Below are positions 7,861 through 16,361 of a DNA stretch of 62,937 bases, piece by piece (within the stretch, counting starts at the first letter, position 1; every line of letters begins with the position of its first letter). Source of the stretch: Pseudomonas asplenii (GTDB taxonomy: Bacteria > Pseudomonadota > Gammaproteobacteria > Pseudomonadales > Pseudomonadaceae); NCBI RefSeq assembly GCF_001293465.1, contig NZ_JSYZ01000020.1:1-62937 (forward strand), given 5' to 3'. A model generated the notes under the pieces. It made no database searches. It saw only the letters and a list, made by a program, of their open reading frames with translations, and was not told the DNA's origin. The position numbers and the translations under genes are program-made.

Positions 7861-9402
7861 TCAGACCGGCTGCAGCTTCTGCTCGAACACCGCCACCCCA
7901 TCCAGATCCCGCAGCACCACACTCATCTCGCCGCTCTGGCCGTCGATATTCACCTCGCCGAAAAACTGGAAACCGGCGAACGGTGAACTGTTCTGCACCG
8001 CTGGCGCCTTCTGGAACACCACCCGTGGGCCGAAGGTCTTGTCCAGCACGTTGGGCCCGAAGCTGCCGGCGTTCAGCGGCCCGGCGACGAACTCCCAGAA
8101 CGGCTCGAAATCCTGGAACGCGGCACGGTCCGGGTGGTAGTGGTGCGCGGCGCAATAGTGCACATCCGCGGTCAACCAGACCGTGTTGTGGACCTTTTGC
8201 GCACGCAGGTAGCCGAGCAGTTCGGCGACCTCCAGTTCACGCCCCTGGGCCGGGCCCGGGTCACCGTTGGCAATCGCCTCCCAGCGCGGCACCCCGGGGC
8301 TGACCTCGCCATCCGGCACGCCCAGGCCGATGGGCATGTCGGCGGCGATGACCTTCCACTGCGCCCGGGATCCCTTGAGTTCACGCTTGAGCCATTCCAG
8401 TTGTTCACGACCGAGAAAGGCCTTTTCCGCGCCGAGGTTGTCATCGTTCGGTCCACGGTAGCTGCGCATGTCGAGCACGAACACATCGAGCATCGGCCCA
8501 TAGCCGAGCCTGCGGTAGATCCGCCCACCGCCGTCGGCCAGTTGCCGGCGCAGCGGCGCGTATTCCAGCCAGGCCTGGCGCGCGGGCCCGACCAGGCTGT
8601 GGATAGCCTTGTTCTTGTAGCGCTCGTCCAGTTGCTTGCTCGGCGACCAGTTGTTGGTCACCTCATGGTCGTCCCATTGCCAGATCTGCGGCACCTCGGC
8701 GTTGAACCGCCGCAGGTTGTCGTCCATCAGGTTGTAGCGGTAGTTGCCGCGAAACTCGTCGAGGGTTTCGGCGACCTTGCTCTTGGCCTCGGTGGTGATG
8801 TTGCGCCAGATGCGTCCGCTTTCCGTGGTGATCTGCGCCGGGATCGGACCGTCGGCATAGATGGTGTCGCCGCTGTGGATAAAGAAGTCCGGCAGGCGCA
8901 GGCGCATGGCTTCATAGATGCGCATGCCGCCGATGTCGGGGTTGATGCCGAAGCCCTGGCCGACGGTGTCGCCACTCCAGACGAAACGGATGTCGCGGCG
9001 TTGTTGCGGCACGCTGCGCAGGTGACCGAACCACGGCTCGCTGGAGACGCCGGTCTGGGCGTCTTCGAAACGTACGCGGTAGAAGATCGCCTGGTCGACC
9101 GGCAAGCCGCTGAGCTCGACCCGGGCGGTGAAGCCGGTACGGGCGTCGGCCAGCGCCGAGACGAAGCGCCGCGGGTTGCTGAACACGCTGCGGGTGTCCC
9201 ACTCCACCACCATCCGCGCCGGGCGGTCGGTGCGGCTCCAGACGATCGCCTTGTCGCCCTGCAGGTCGCCGGACTGCACGCCATCGGTCAGTTGCGGACG
9301 ATCCTTGACCGAAGCGATCACCGCCGGGGCCAGGCCCGGCAGGAGAATGCCGGCACCCACGGCCTGCATGACACGACGGCGTCCGAGATTGAAATCGCTC
9401 AT
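7861..9402 (-). CDS. phoD: PhoD-type alkaline phosphatase / phosphodiesterase, Tat-exported
   Basis: A 513-residue PhoD-family metallophosphatase. I chose the ATG at 9402 because AGGGAG precedes it by 6 bases; upstream starts lack a site. The N-terminus carries a twin-arginine signal (LGRRRVMQAVGAG followed by a hydrophobic stretch), so export is folded, through Tat. The N-terminal PhoD domain and metallophosphatase core are visible, including FIHSGDTIYADG, WDDHEVTNNW and a downstream histidine (TADVHYCAAHHY). The family hydrolyses phosphomonoesters and diesters in the periplasm using Ca/Fe and is often Pho-regulated; I did not find a clear Pho box. It is convergent with the hypothetical gene at 7056. 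Confidence 0.93.
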   Translation of the reverse strand: MSDFNLGRRRVMQAVGAGILLPGLAPAVIASVKDRPQLTDGVQSGDLQGDKAIVWSRTDRPARMVVEWDTRSVFSNPRRFVSALADARTGFTARVELSGLPVDQAIFYRVRFEDAQTGVSSEPWFGHLRSVPQQRRDIRFVWSGDTVGQGFGINPDIGGMRIYEAMRLRLPDFFIHSGDTIYADGPIPAQITTESGRIWRNITTEAKSKVAETLDEFRGNYRYNLMDDNLRRFNAEVPQIWQWDDHEVTNNWSPSKQLDERYKNKAIHSLVGPARQAWLEYAPLRRQLADGGGRIYRRLGYGPMLDVFVLDMRSYRGPNDDNLGAEKAFLGREQLEWLKRELKGSRAQWKVIAADMPIGLGVPDGEVSPGVPRWEAIANGDPGPAQGRELEVAELLGYLRAQKVHNTVWLTADVHYCAAHHYHPDRAAFQDFEPFWEFVAGPLNAGSFGPNVLDKTFGPRVVFQKAPAVQNSSPFAGFQFFGEVNIDGQSGEMSVVLRDLDGVAVFEQKLQPV

Positions 9403-9475
9403 GGTGCACTCCCTGGAAAAAGCCAAACGCTGAACTTAGCTGCAGGGAATGAAAGAGGTGTGACAGCCGGCTCCT

Positions 9476-9506
9476 GATCGTTCCCACGCAGAGCGTGGGA
9501 ACGATC
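9476..9506. repeat. perfect 14-bp inverted repeat between fruA and phoD
   Basis: GATCGTTCCCACGC and its exact complement are separated by three bases. This 'GTTCCCACGC' palindrome is a widespread dispersed repeat in fluorescent pseudomonads. It sits 18 bases beyond the fruA stop on the minus strand and could act as a transcript-end stabiliser. It lacks a T-run. Confidence 0.8.
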
Positions 9507-9523
9507 GGTGATACCGATGCAGA

Positions 9524-11266
9524 TCAGGCCTGCGCCGGCTCCGCGACCAGCTCCACCGCTTCCGGCCGCTTCAGCACGGCATAGACCACTGCCGTCAGCA
9601 GGCTGCCGGCAATGATCGCGAGCAGGTAGGGCAAGGCGTGGTTGATCGCATTCGGAATCAGCATCACGAACAGCCCGCCATGGGGCGCCATCAGCTTGCA
9701 GCCGAAGTACATCGACAGGGCACCGGTCAGTGCCCCACCGGCGATGCTCGCCGGAATCACCCGCAGCGGGTCCTTGGCGGCAAACGGGATCGCCCCCTCG
9801 GAGATGAAGCACAGGCCAAGCACGAACGCCGCCTTGCCCGCTTCGCGCTCGCTCTGGGCGAACTTGCGTCGGGCGATCAGCGTGGCGATGCCCAGGCCGA
9901 TCGGCGGCACCATGCCGGCGGCCATGGTCGCGGCCATCGGTGCATAACTCTGCGATGCCAGCAACCCGACCGAGAACGCGTAGGCCGCCTTGTTGATCGG
10001 CCCGCCGAGGTCGACGCACATCATCCCGCCCAGCAGCACGCCGAGCAGAATGGCATTGGTGGTGCCCATGCTGTCGAGGAAATGCGTCAGCCCTTCGAGC
10101 ATCCCGGCCACCGGCTTGCCGACCACATAGATCATCACCAGCCCGGTGAACAGGCTCGCCAGCAACGGAATGATCAGGATCGGCTTCAACGCCTCCAGGC
10201 TGACAGGCAGCCGGGCATAACGACTGATCGCCTTGGCGCTGTAGCCCGCCAGGAAACCGGCGACGATACCGCCAATGAAACCGGCTCCCAGGGTGCTCGC
10301 CAGCAGGCCGCCGATCATGCCCGGCGCCAGGCCCGGACGGTCGGCAATCGAGTAGGCGATGTAGCCCGCCAGCAGCGGCACCATCAGTTTGAACGCGCTC
10401 TCCCCGCCGATCTGCATCAGCGCCGCGGCAAGGGTGCCGGGCTCCTTGAAGGCGGTGATGCCGAATACGAACGACAGGGCGATCAGCAGGCCACCCGCCA
10501 CCACCATCGGCAGCATGAACGAAACACCGGTCAGCAGGTGCTTGTAGACACCCGTCTTCTCCTGCTTGGCCGGCGCCTGGCTGGCACCCGCCGCCGCGGT
10601 CTCCGGCTTGCCTTCGGCCAGGGCCCGGTTCAGCGTGGCATCCGGCTGCTTGAGGGCGATACCGGTACCGCAGCGGTAGATCTTCTTGCCGGCGAAGCGC
10701 TCGGTGGCCACTTCGATATCGGCCGCCAGCAACACCACGTCGGCCTCGGCAATGGCCTGGGCACTGAGCGGGTTGCGCGCACCGACCGAGCCCTGGGTTT
10801 CCACCTGCAGCTCATAGCCCAGGCGCTTGGCCGACTGTTGCAGCGCTTCGGCCGCCATGAAGGTGTGGGCCACGCCGGTCGGGCAGGCGGTCACCGCCAC
10901 CAGGCGCGCGGCCCGTTGGCCGGTCGCCGTGCTGTCCGGCGTCGGCTCGGGGGCGACATGCACCCTGGCCTCTTCGGCGCCGCAGCTGAGGACACCGTCG
11001 ACATCCTGCAGAGCCTGGGCTGGCGCGACCTGATAGACGCGCTTGCCGACGAACCGCGACATCTCCACCGGCACGCTGCTGACCAGCAGCACCCATTGCG
11101 CCGCCGCGAGGGTGGCCGCCGTCAACTGGCGCTCGGGGTGACGGGGATCGTGCACTTCGACGCTGGTGCTCCAACCCAGGCGCAAGGCCGCCGCTTCCAG
11201 CAGGCGGGCGCAGAGCACGCTGGTGACCATGCCATTCGGGCAGGCGGTAACAATGGCTACGTTCAT
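9524..11266 (-). CDS. fruA: fructose PTS transporter subunit EIIBC
   Basis: Membrane component of the fructose phosphotransferase system: it imports fructose and phosphorylates it to fructose-1-phosphate. Two EIIB-like domains come first, each with a Cys in a T-A-C-P motif (C9, C128 from the ATG at 11266). The second (TACPTGVAHTFMAAEAL) is the canonical phospho-cysteine site. A linker leads into the EIIC domain of about 340 residues with 8-10 membrane helices (for example GVSFMLPMVVAGGLL). The ATG at 11266 is preferred over the GTG one codon upstream because of GAGG spacing. It is the last gene of fruB-fruK-fruA, 11 bases after fruK. Confidence 0.96.
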   Translation of the reverse strand: MNVAIVTACPNGMVTSVLCARLLEAAALRLGWSTSVEVHDPRHPERQLTAATLAAAQWVLLVSSVPVEMSRFVGKRVYQVAPAQALQDVDGVLSCGAEEARVHVAPEPTPDSTATGQRAARLVAVTACPTGVAHTFMAAEALQQSAKRLGYELQVETQGSVGARNPLSAQAIAEADVVLLAADIEVATERFAGKKIYRCGTGIALKQPDATLNRALAEGKPETAAAGASQAPAKQEKTGVYKHLLTGVSFMLPMVVAGGLLIALSFVFGITAFKEPGTLAAALMQIGGESAFKLMVPLLAGYIAYSIADRPGLAPGMIGGLLASTLGAGFIGGIVAGFLAGYSAKAISRYARLPVSLEALKPILIIPLLASLFTGLVMIYVVGKPVAGMLEGLTHFLDSMGTTNAILLGVLLGGMMCVDLGGPINKAAYAFSVGLLASQSYAPMAATMAAGMVPPIGLGIATLIARRKFAQSEREAGKAAFVLGLCFISEGAIPFAAKDPLRVIPASIAGGALTGALSMYFGCKLMAPHGGLFVMLIPNAINHALPYLLAIIAGSLLTAVVYAVLKRPEAVELVAEPAQA

Positions 11267-11277
11267 CACAAACCCTC

Positions 11278-12219
11278 TTATTGTTCTGTCAGGGCGTGCA
11301 CGCTGACGCCTCGTTCAAGCTGTACCAATTGCGCCCGGTCGCCGATACCGAACCCGATCTGGGTCACCGCCTGGGCGGCGACCGCGGTGGCGGTGCGCAG
11401 GGTCTGCCGGGCCGGGTGGCCGCTGAGCAGCCCGTGGAGCATGCCCGCCAGCAACGAATCGCCGGCACCGACAGTGCTCGCCACGTCGACTTTCGGTGGC
11501 TGGGCATGCCAGGCCTCGGCCGCCTGGAACCAGTTGACCCCATCGGCCCCCTGGGACACCACCACGTGTTCGATGCCCTGGGCCAGCAGGCTGGCAGCCG
11601 CCTCGGCCTGCGCCTGCGCCGTCTCCACCGGACGCTGCAGCACTTCGGCCAACTCCTCGGTGTTGGGCTTGACCAGCCACGGCGCCGCGGCCAGCCCGGC
11701 CTGCAGGGCTGCGCCACTGGTGTCCAGGGCGACTCTCAGCCCCAGTTGCTTCAAACGCAGCAACAGCGCCTGCAGCCATTGCGGGCTGAGGCCCCGGGGC
11801 AGGCTGCCGGCGACCACCACGGCGTCATGGCCGGGGGCGATCCGCTCCAGGGTGTCCAGCAAGGCCTGCTGGGACTGCCCGTCGACCTCCGGGCCCGGCC
11901 CGTTCAGGTCGGTGATGCGTCCGTCCTGCTCGGCCAGCTTGATATTGCTGCGGGTTTCCCCCGGCACACGAACGAATGCATCGACAAAGCCACGCCGGGC
12001 AAACAGCGCCTCGAACGCTTGCGGGTTGTCGACGCCGAGAAAGCCGCTCACGGTCAGTTGATGGCCGAGGTCCGCCAGCACCTGGGCGACGTTGACGCCC
12101 TTGCCGGCGGCGTGGGTCAGCAATGACAAGGTGCGATTGACCTCCCCGGGCTCCAGCCGTGCCAGTTGCACGGTCAGGTCCAGTGCCGGGTTCAGAGTCA
12201 GGGTCAGAATCCGCGCCAT
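11278..12219 (-). CDS. fruK: 1-phosphofructokinase
   Basis: A 313-residue PfkB-family kinase that converts fructose-1-phosphate to fructose-1,6-bisphosphate. The family signatures are visible: AAGKGVNVAQ near residue 37 and VGAGDSLLAGML near 250, whose Asp is the catalytic base. The start codon overlaps the fruB stop (TAATG), so translation is coupled. Because its substrate is the proposed effector of Cra, FruK activity should feed back on operon induction. Confidence 0.97.
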   Translation of the reverse strand: MARILTLTLNPALDLTVQLARLEPGEVNRTLSLLTHAAGKGVNVAQVLADLGHQLTVSGFLGVDNPQAFEALFARRGFVDAFVRVPGETRSNIKLAEQDGRITDLNGPGPEVDGQSQQALLDTLERIAPGHDAVVVAGSLPRGLSPQWLQALLLRLKQLGLRVALDTSGAALQAGLAAAPWLVKPNTEELAEVLQRPVETAQAQAEAAASLLAQGIEHVVVSQGADGVNWFQAAEAWHAQPPKVDVASTVGAGDSLLAGMLHGLLSGHPARQTLRTATAVAAQAVTQIGFGIGDRAQLVQLERGVSVHALTEQ

Positions 12220-15083
12220 TACACCGCCTCCACGAGCGCACGCACTTCATCGGCGCTGCCTACTGCCAGGGCCGAGCGGGCCAGGGCCTGGGCCGCCGGC
12301 AGGGCCAGCTCGCGTACCCGCGCCTTGACCTCGGGAATGCTGCGCGCGGCCACACTCAATTCGTCGACGCCGAGCCCCACGAGCACCGGCACCGCCAGCG
12401 GGTCGGCCGCCAGCTCGCCGCACACACCGACCCACTTGCCATGGGCATGGGCCGCACGCACGGTGATGTCGATCAGTTGCAGCACCGCCGGGTGCAGGCC
12501 GTCGGCCTGGGCCGACAGCGTCGGGTGACCACGGTCGATGGCCAGGGTGTACTGGGTCAGGTCGTTGGTACCGACGCTGAAGAAGTCCACCTCGGCTGCC
12601 AGCACCGGCGCCAGCAGCGCGGCCGATGGCACTTCGATCATGATCCCCAGTTGCAGGTCGGCCACCGGGATTTCCCGGCGCAGGCGCTCGGTCATGTCCC
12701 GGGCCTGGCGCCACTCGGCGACACTGCCGACCATCGGGAACATGATCCGCAGCGGCCGGTTGTCGGCGGCACGCAGCAGCGCGCGTAACTGGCTCTCCAT
12801 GATCTGCGGCCGTTGCAGGGTCAGGCGGATGCCGCGCACGCCGAGGAACGGGTTTTCCTCCTTGGCGATCGGCCAGTAGGGCAGCGGCTTGTCGCCGCCG
12901 ACATCGAGGGTACGCACCACCAGTGGCCGCCCGCCCAGGCCGTCGAGCACGCGACGGTACTCGGCTTCCTGGGTCGCCTCGTCCGGTGCCTGTGGATGGG
13001 CCATGAAGATCAGTTCGGTGCGCAGCAGACCGATACCCTCGGCGCCCTGCTCCACCGCCCCGGTAACCCCGGCGCTCTCGCCGATATTGGCGAAGACTTC
13101 CACGGCGTGACCGTCACCGGTCAGCGCCGGTTCGTGACGTTGCTCGGCGGCCAGGCGCAGGCGCTGCTCGCGGGTGTCGCGCTCCTGGAGGGCGCGTTGC
13201 AGGGCGGCTTCGTCCGGCGCGACATGCAGGCGGCCACGCAGGGCATCGAGCAGCAGCGTGGTGCCCGGTGCCAGCAGCAGAACCTGCGCCCCGGCACCGA
13301 CCAGCGCCGGAATGCCCAGGGCCCGGGCGACGATCGCGCTGTGGGCGGTGGCGCCGCCACGGGCGGTGAGAATGCCGGCGACCCGTGCCGGATCCAGGCG
13401 TGCCACGTCCGACGGGCCGACCTCCTCCATCACCAGCACATAGGGTTCGTCCGGCTCGGCCAGGGTTTGCACGCCGCACAACTGCGCCAGCACCCGTCGG
13501 CCGATATCCCGCAGGTCCGCCGCACGTTCGGCCAGCAAGGCATCCTGCAGCGACTCCTGTTGCCGGGCCGCCGCCTCGATCACCGCCATCCAGCCGGCCT
13601 CGGCGCTTTCACCGAGCTTGAGCCGGGAATCGACCTCGTCGGTCAGTTCCGGGTCGTCGAGCATTTCCTGGTGGGTCACAAAGATCTCGCGAATCGCCTT
13701 GGCCTTGCTGCGCTGGACGAGCCCTTCGATATCCTTGCGGACCTCGCCCAGGGCCTGCTGCAGACGCTGACGCTCGACGGCGGCGGACTGGCCGCGCAGC
13801 GGGTAGTCGAATGCCTGGGCGACCTGGACATGGGCCGGGCCGATGGCAATCCCCGGTGCGGCGGCAATCGCCGGGAGCTGGCTGTTGGCCGCCGGCGCCG
13901 TCACGACCACGGCCGGCTCGTCCTCCACCGGGGCGCTGACGACAGCCACCTCCGGCAGTGGCTCGACCTCTTCGCCCAGGCCCTCCTCCACTGCGGCCAG
14001 CAGGGCCGGCAGCGCATCGGCGGCAATGGTCGGCTCGGCAATGAATTCCAGCACCTGGCCACGCCGGGCACCGAGGCTGAGCAGCTTGCTCAGGCTTTTC
14101 ACCGAGACGGCGCTGCCCGGCGCATCGACGATGCGCACGCGGATGTCGCCCTCGAAGCTCTTCGCCAGTTGCGCCAGGACTTTCGCCGGGCGGGCATGCA
14201 GGCCGTGGGCGTTGGCCAGGCCGATGCGCGCGCTCGGCCAGTCGGCCGGCAGTTCGCCGCCGAGCACTTCCAGTACCGCACGGCTGCTGGTGGCGCGGCC
14301 CAACTCATGACCGCGGCCTTCGATCAGCAGCGCGCAAAGCCGTTCGAGCAGGGCCTGGTGGGCTTCGCCGAGGCTGGCGAGGCAGAACAGGCCGTGCAAC
14401 GGCTGGCCGAGGTAGCGGATCGGCTTTTCCGGGGTGACGAAAGCCAGGCCGGGGCGCTTGACCGTCTGCTCGCTGTGCAGCCACCACAGGCCATCGCCCA
14501 GCGGCAGGGCCTCGACCTGCTGCAGCACGGCGGCGAAGCCGTTGCTCACGCAGTCGGCCTGGCGCAGCAGACGGGCGCCGCGCCAGACCAGTTCCTCGAA
14601 GTCCTCCGCGACCACACCGAGGCCGATCATCTGCGCATCCAGCGCCAGCTCCTGGGGGGCGCCCTGCAGCAGCTTCAACAGCGCCTCGGCACTGCTGGCA
14701 CGGCGCAGGGCCTGGCCAAGGTCGGTTTCGCCGAGGGCGCGGGTAAGCAGTTGCAGCAGGCGCAGGTGCTCGTCGGATTTTGCCGCGATACCGATGGCCA
14801 GGTAGACGATCTGCCCGTCGCCCCAGTCCACGCCCTCGGGGAATTGCAGCAGGCGCACGCCGGTGGTGTGCACCAGCTCGCGAGTTTGCGGCGTACCGTG
14901 GGGAATGGCGATGCCCTGGCCGAGAAAGGTCGAGCCTTGCGCTTCGCGGGCCTGCAGCCCGTAGAGATAGCCCTCGGCGACCAGGCCGTCGGCAACCAGT
15001 GAATCGGCGAGCAGTTGCAGGGCGGCAGATTTGTCCACGGCCGACTGGCCCATGGAAATCTGCTCTACGGTGAGCTCGAGCAT
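12219..15083 (-). CDS. fruB: fructose PTS multiphosphoryl protein: EIIA-Fru / HPr / enzyme I fusion
   Basis: A 954-residue cytoplasmic phosphocarrier with three phosphorylation domains. Residues 1-145 are EIIA-Fru with phospho-His62 (IAIPHG). About 284-370 is HPr with phospho-His296 (GLHARPA). From about 403 it is enzyme I with His581 (ARGGATAHSAI) and the C-terminal PEP-binding barrel (FSVGTNDLTQYTLA, VCGELA). Phosphate moves from PEP through these to FruA. GGAGAAAGGC precedes the ATG. This is the standard Pseudomonas form, which lacks a separate ptsHI for sugars. A Cra operator lies 143 bp upstream. Confidence 0.97.
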   Translation of the reverse strand: MLELTVEQISMGQSAVDKSAALQLLADSLVADGLVAEGYLYGLQAREAQGSTFLGQGIAIPHGTPQTRELVHTTGVRLLQFPEGVDWGDGQIVYLAIGIAAKSDEHLRLLQLLTRALGETDLGQALRRASSAEALLKLLQGAPQELALDAQMIGLGVVAEDFEELVWRGARLLRQADCVSNGFAAVLQQVEALPLGDGLWWLHSEQTVKRPGLAFVTPEKPIRYLGQPLHGLFCLASLGEAHQALLERLCALLIEGRGHELGRATSSRAVLEVLGGELPADWPSARIGLANAHGLHARPAKVLAQLAKSFEGDIRVRIVDAPGSAVSVKSLSKLLSLGARRGQVLEFIAEPTIAADALPALLAAVEEGLGEEVEPLPEVAVVSAPVEDEPAVVVTAPAANSQLPAIAAAPGIAIGPAHVQVAQAFDYPLRGQSAAVERQRLQQALGEVRKDIEGLVQRSKAKAIREIFVTHQEMLDDPELTDEVDSRLKLGESAEAGWMAVIEAAARQQESLQDALLAERAADLRDIGRRVLAQLCGVQTLAEPDEPYVLVMEEVGPSDVARLDPARVAGILTARGGATAHSAIVARALGIPALVGAGAQVLLLAPGTTLLLDALRGRLHVAPDEAALQRALQERDTREQRLRLAAEQRHEPALTGDGHAVEVFANIGESAGVTGAVEQGAEGIGLLRTELIFMAHPQAPDEATQEAEYRRVLDGLGGRPLVVRTLDVGGDKPLPYWPIAKEENPFLGVRGIRLTLQRPQIMESQLRALLRAADNRPLRIMFPMVGSVAEWRQARDMTERLRREIPVADLQLGIMIEVPSAALLAPVLAAEVDFFSVGTNDLTQYTLAIDRGHPTLSAQADGLHPAVLQLIDITVRAAHAHGKWVGVCGELAADPLAVPVLVGLGVDELSVAARSIPEVKARVRELALPAAQALARSALAVGSADEVRALVEAV

Positions 15084-15225
15084 GCCTTTCTCCTATTCAG
15101 CGTCCGCGGCTGGGCGCTAGGTATTGTTTTAGATAAATCAGCTTAGGCGGACGGGCCGGATAAAGGTGCAACAGTCTTTTGGCAGAACCGTGGCACGGAC
15201 CGTCATCGCCTGGAAATACGCTTGC

Positions 15226-15237
15226 TGAATCGTTTAA
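15226..15237 (-). promoter_or_regulatory. Cra (FruR) operator upstream of fruB
   Basis: The + strand reads TGAATCGTTTAA, whose complement TTAAACGATTCA differs by one base from the P. putida Cra operator TTAAACGTTTCA. It sits in the leader of the fruBKA operon. The neighbouring cra gene is the expected regulator, with fructose-1-phosphate as the relieving effector. Match and position are seen in the sequence; binding is inferred. Confidence 0.8.
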
Positions 15238-15346
15238 TCAGAATGTAGGACACGTTACTCGATTATTGTCCGACGTAGAAGCCCTGCCGGTCGGCAATGT
15301 TGCACGAAGGGCTGCGCAGATTCGGGGGGATGGGCAAGGCTTGAGC

Positions 15347-15500
15347 GCCTATTCGCGGGCAAGCCCGGCTCCTACGGGATGAGGGTGTCCAGCTGTTCGG
15401 TGTTCGGTGTTCGGTGTTCGGCAAAACTTGACCAGAACAAGCTTGCCCGCGAATGCGCCTTCAAGGCCGCCAACGGCTTCGCGGGCAAGCCCGCTCCCAC
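15347..15500. repeat. cluster of REP cores with a 4-copy 7-bp tandem repeat
   Basis: This stretch forms part of the 422-bp gap between fruB and the DUF6124 gene. It contains three REP cores (about 15350-15372 and 15476-15495 in one orientation, 15437-15455 in the other). Between the first two lie four perfect copies of TGTTCGG (15394-15421). Apart from these and the Cra operator I see nothing coding in the gap. Confidence 0.85.
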
Positions 15501-15505
15501 AGGTT

Positions 15506-15874
15506 CTAGCGGTTGCCGTCCAGGGCGACGGCGGTGGATGAGCCCTCCAGCAACGCATCAACCACCGCCCTCGCCATCTCCACCGAATGCAGCAGCCCCC
15601 AGAACAGGGTGCGCTCCACCGGATTGGCGTGCAGGCTGATTTCGTCACCGTTCAGCTCGGCGACTGCCAGCAATCTCGATACATAGCTCAGCGCGTCATG
15701 GGCACTGACGCCAGGTTGGATGGCAAACAGCGAGGGCTTGAGCGGGTCGGCGGGGTCGACGGTTCTGGCCAGGGTCAACGCGAGGGTATCAAGCAAGCGG
15801 GCCGCATCGGGCCGCTGGGGTTTCACGGGATCGTCGAAAACGGGAGGCGGATCGGGGGTGATTTTCTTGGTCAT
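15506..15874 (-). CDS. DUF6124 (formerly DUF3077-type) small protein
   Basis: A 122-residue protein of a Pseudomonas-specific family. It has a Pro-rich N-terminus (MTKKITPDPPP), then a helical domain with the characteristic LFAIQPGVSAHDAL and a C-terminal region NPVERTLFWGLLHSVEMA. The ATG at 15874 follows GGAGA; longer upstream readings enter the RNA-like leader. No signal peptide or membrane segment. The function is unknown to me. Its long leader contains several stem-loops and an internal terminator (see 15875-16091), pointing to RNA-level control. Confidence 0.85.
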   Translation of the reverse strand: MTKKITPDPPPVFDDPVKPQRPDAARLLDTLALTLARTVDPADPLKPSLFAIQPGVSAHDALSYVSRLLAVAELNGDEISLHANPVERTLFWGLLHSVEMARAVVDALLEGSSTAVALDGNR

Positions 15875-16091
15875 GGTGAATCTCCAACAGGTTAAGGAGA
15901 TCTCCACTCTCGCTGCGATACAAGGGTGGCGAACTGTACGCAGGTTCGCAGACCGGTCTGTTGGACACCGGCAGGCATAAGCCTCCTGCGCACAGCCCGC
16001 CATAACGCAGACATGAAAAAGCCGCTTGCGCGGCGCTGTGCGCCAACAGAAACCGCCGGGCTGCGAAACCCGTATCGCTGATTTGGCAGCG
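15875..16091 (-). ncRNA. structured RNA leader or small RNA upstream of the DUF6124 gene
   Basis: Read on the minus strand, four stem-loops follow each other: CGCTG/CAGCG (16076-16091), CGGG/CCCG (16057-16072), GGCGC/GCGCC (16032-16044), then GCCGC/GCGGC with T5 (16016-16034), a plausible terminator. A 12-base palindrome (15949-15960) and GGAGATCTCC (15896-15905) lie between it and the ATG. It could be an attenuator or an independent sRNA ending near 16015. I believe similar leaders recur before this gene family in Pseudomonas but cannot name the class. Promoter not identified. The rest of the gap up to cra (16092-16361) holds nothing I recognise. Confidence 0.5.
16016..16034 (-). terminator. 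Rho-independent terminator inside the DUF6124 leader
   Basis: On the minus strand a 5-bp GC stem (GCCGC, loop GCAA, GCGGC) is followed by TTTTT. It lies about 140 bases before the DUF6124 start codon, so full-length mRNA would need read-through. Confidence 0.6.
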
Positions 16092-16361
16092 ACACCGGGA
16101 ATGTAGACACGGCACTGAGCGCACTCAATATTCTCCCACGCCAAAAACACGTAGGAAATATAAGTTCTTTTTGAAAGCTATTTCTTCGCATTACAAACGG
16201 CCAGAACCCCTGCCCCAGCGGCCCCGCCCGGACGACGGCGACCCAGGTCCAATTCCCGAGCCGCCCCACAGCAGGCACCCTTCCCACTGCCACCTGCCGA
16301 AAATAGGATAGGATCAGCCAACATGCAGCCAGCGAGCTACAGCTAACAAGGAATCATCCGC

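Noticed and set aside
9638..12061. 807-residue plus-strand open frame across fruA-fruK
   Set aside because: Antisense shadow of two clear genes, with His/Gln/Arg-rich composition typical of reversed GC-rich codons.
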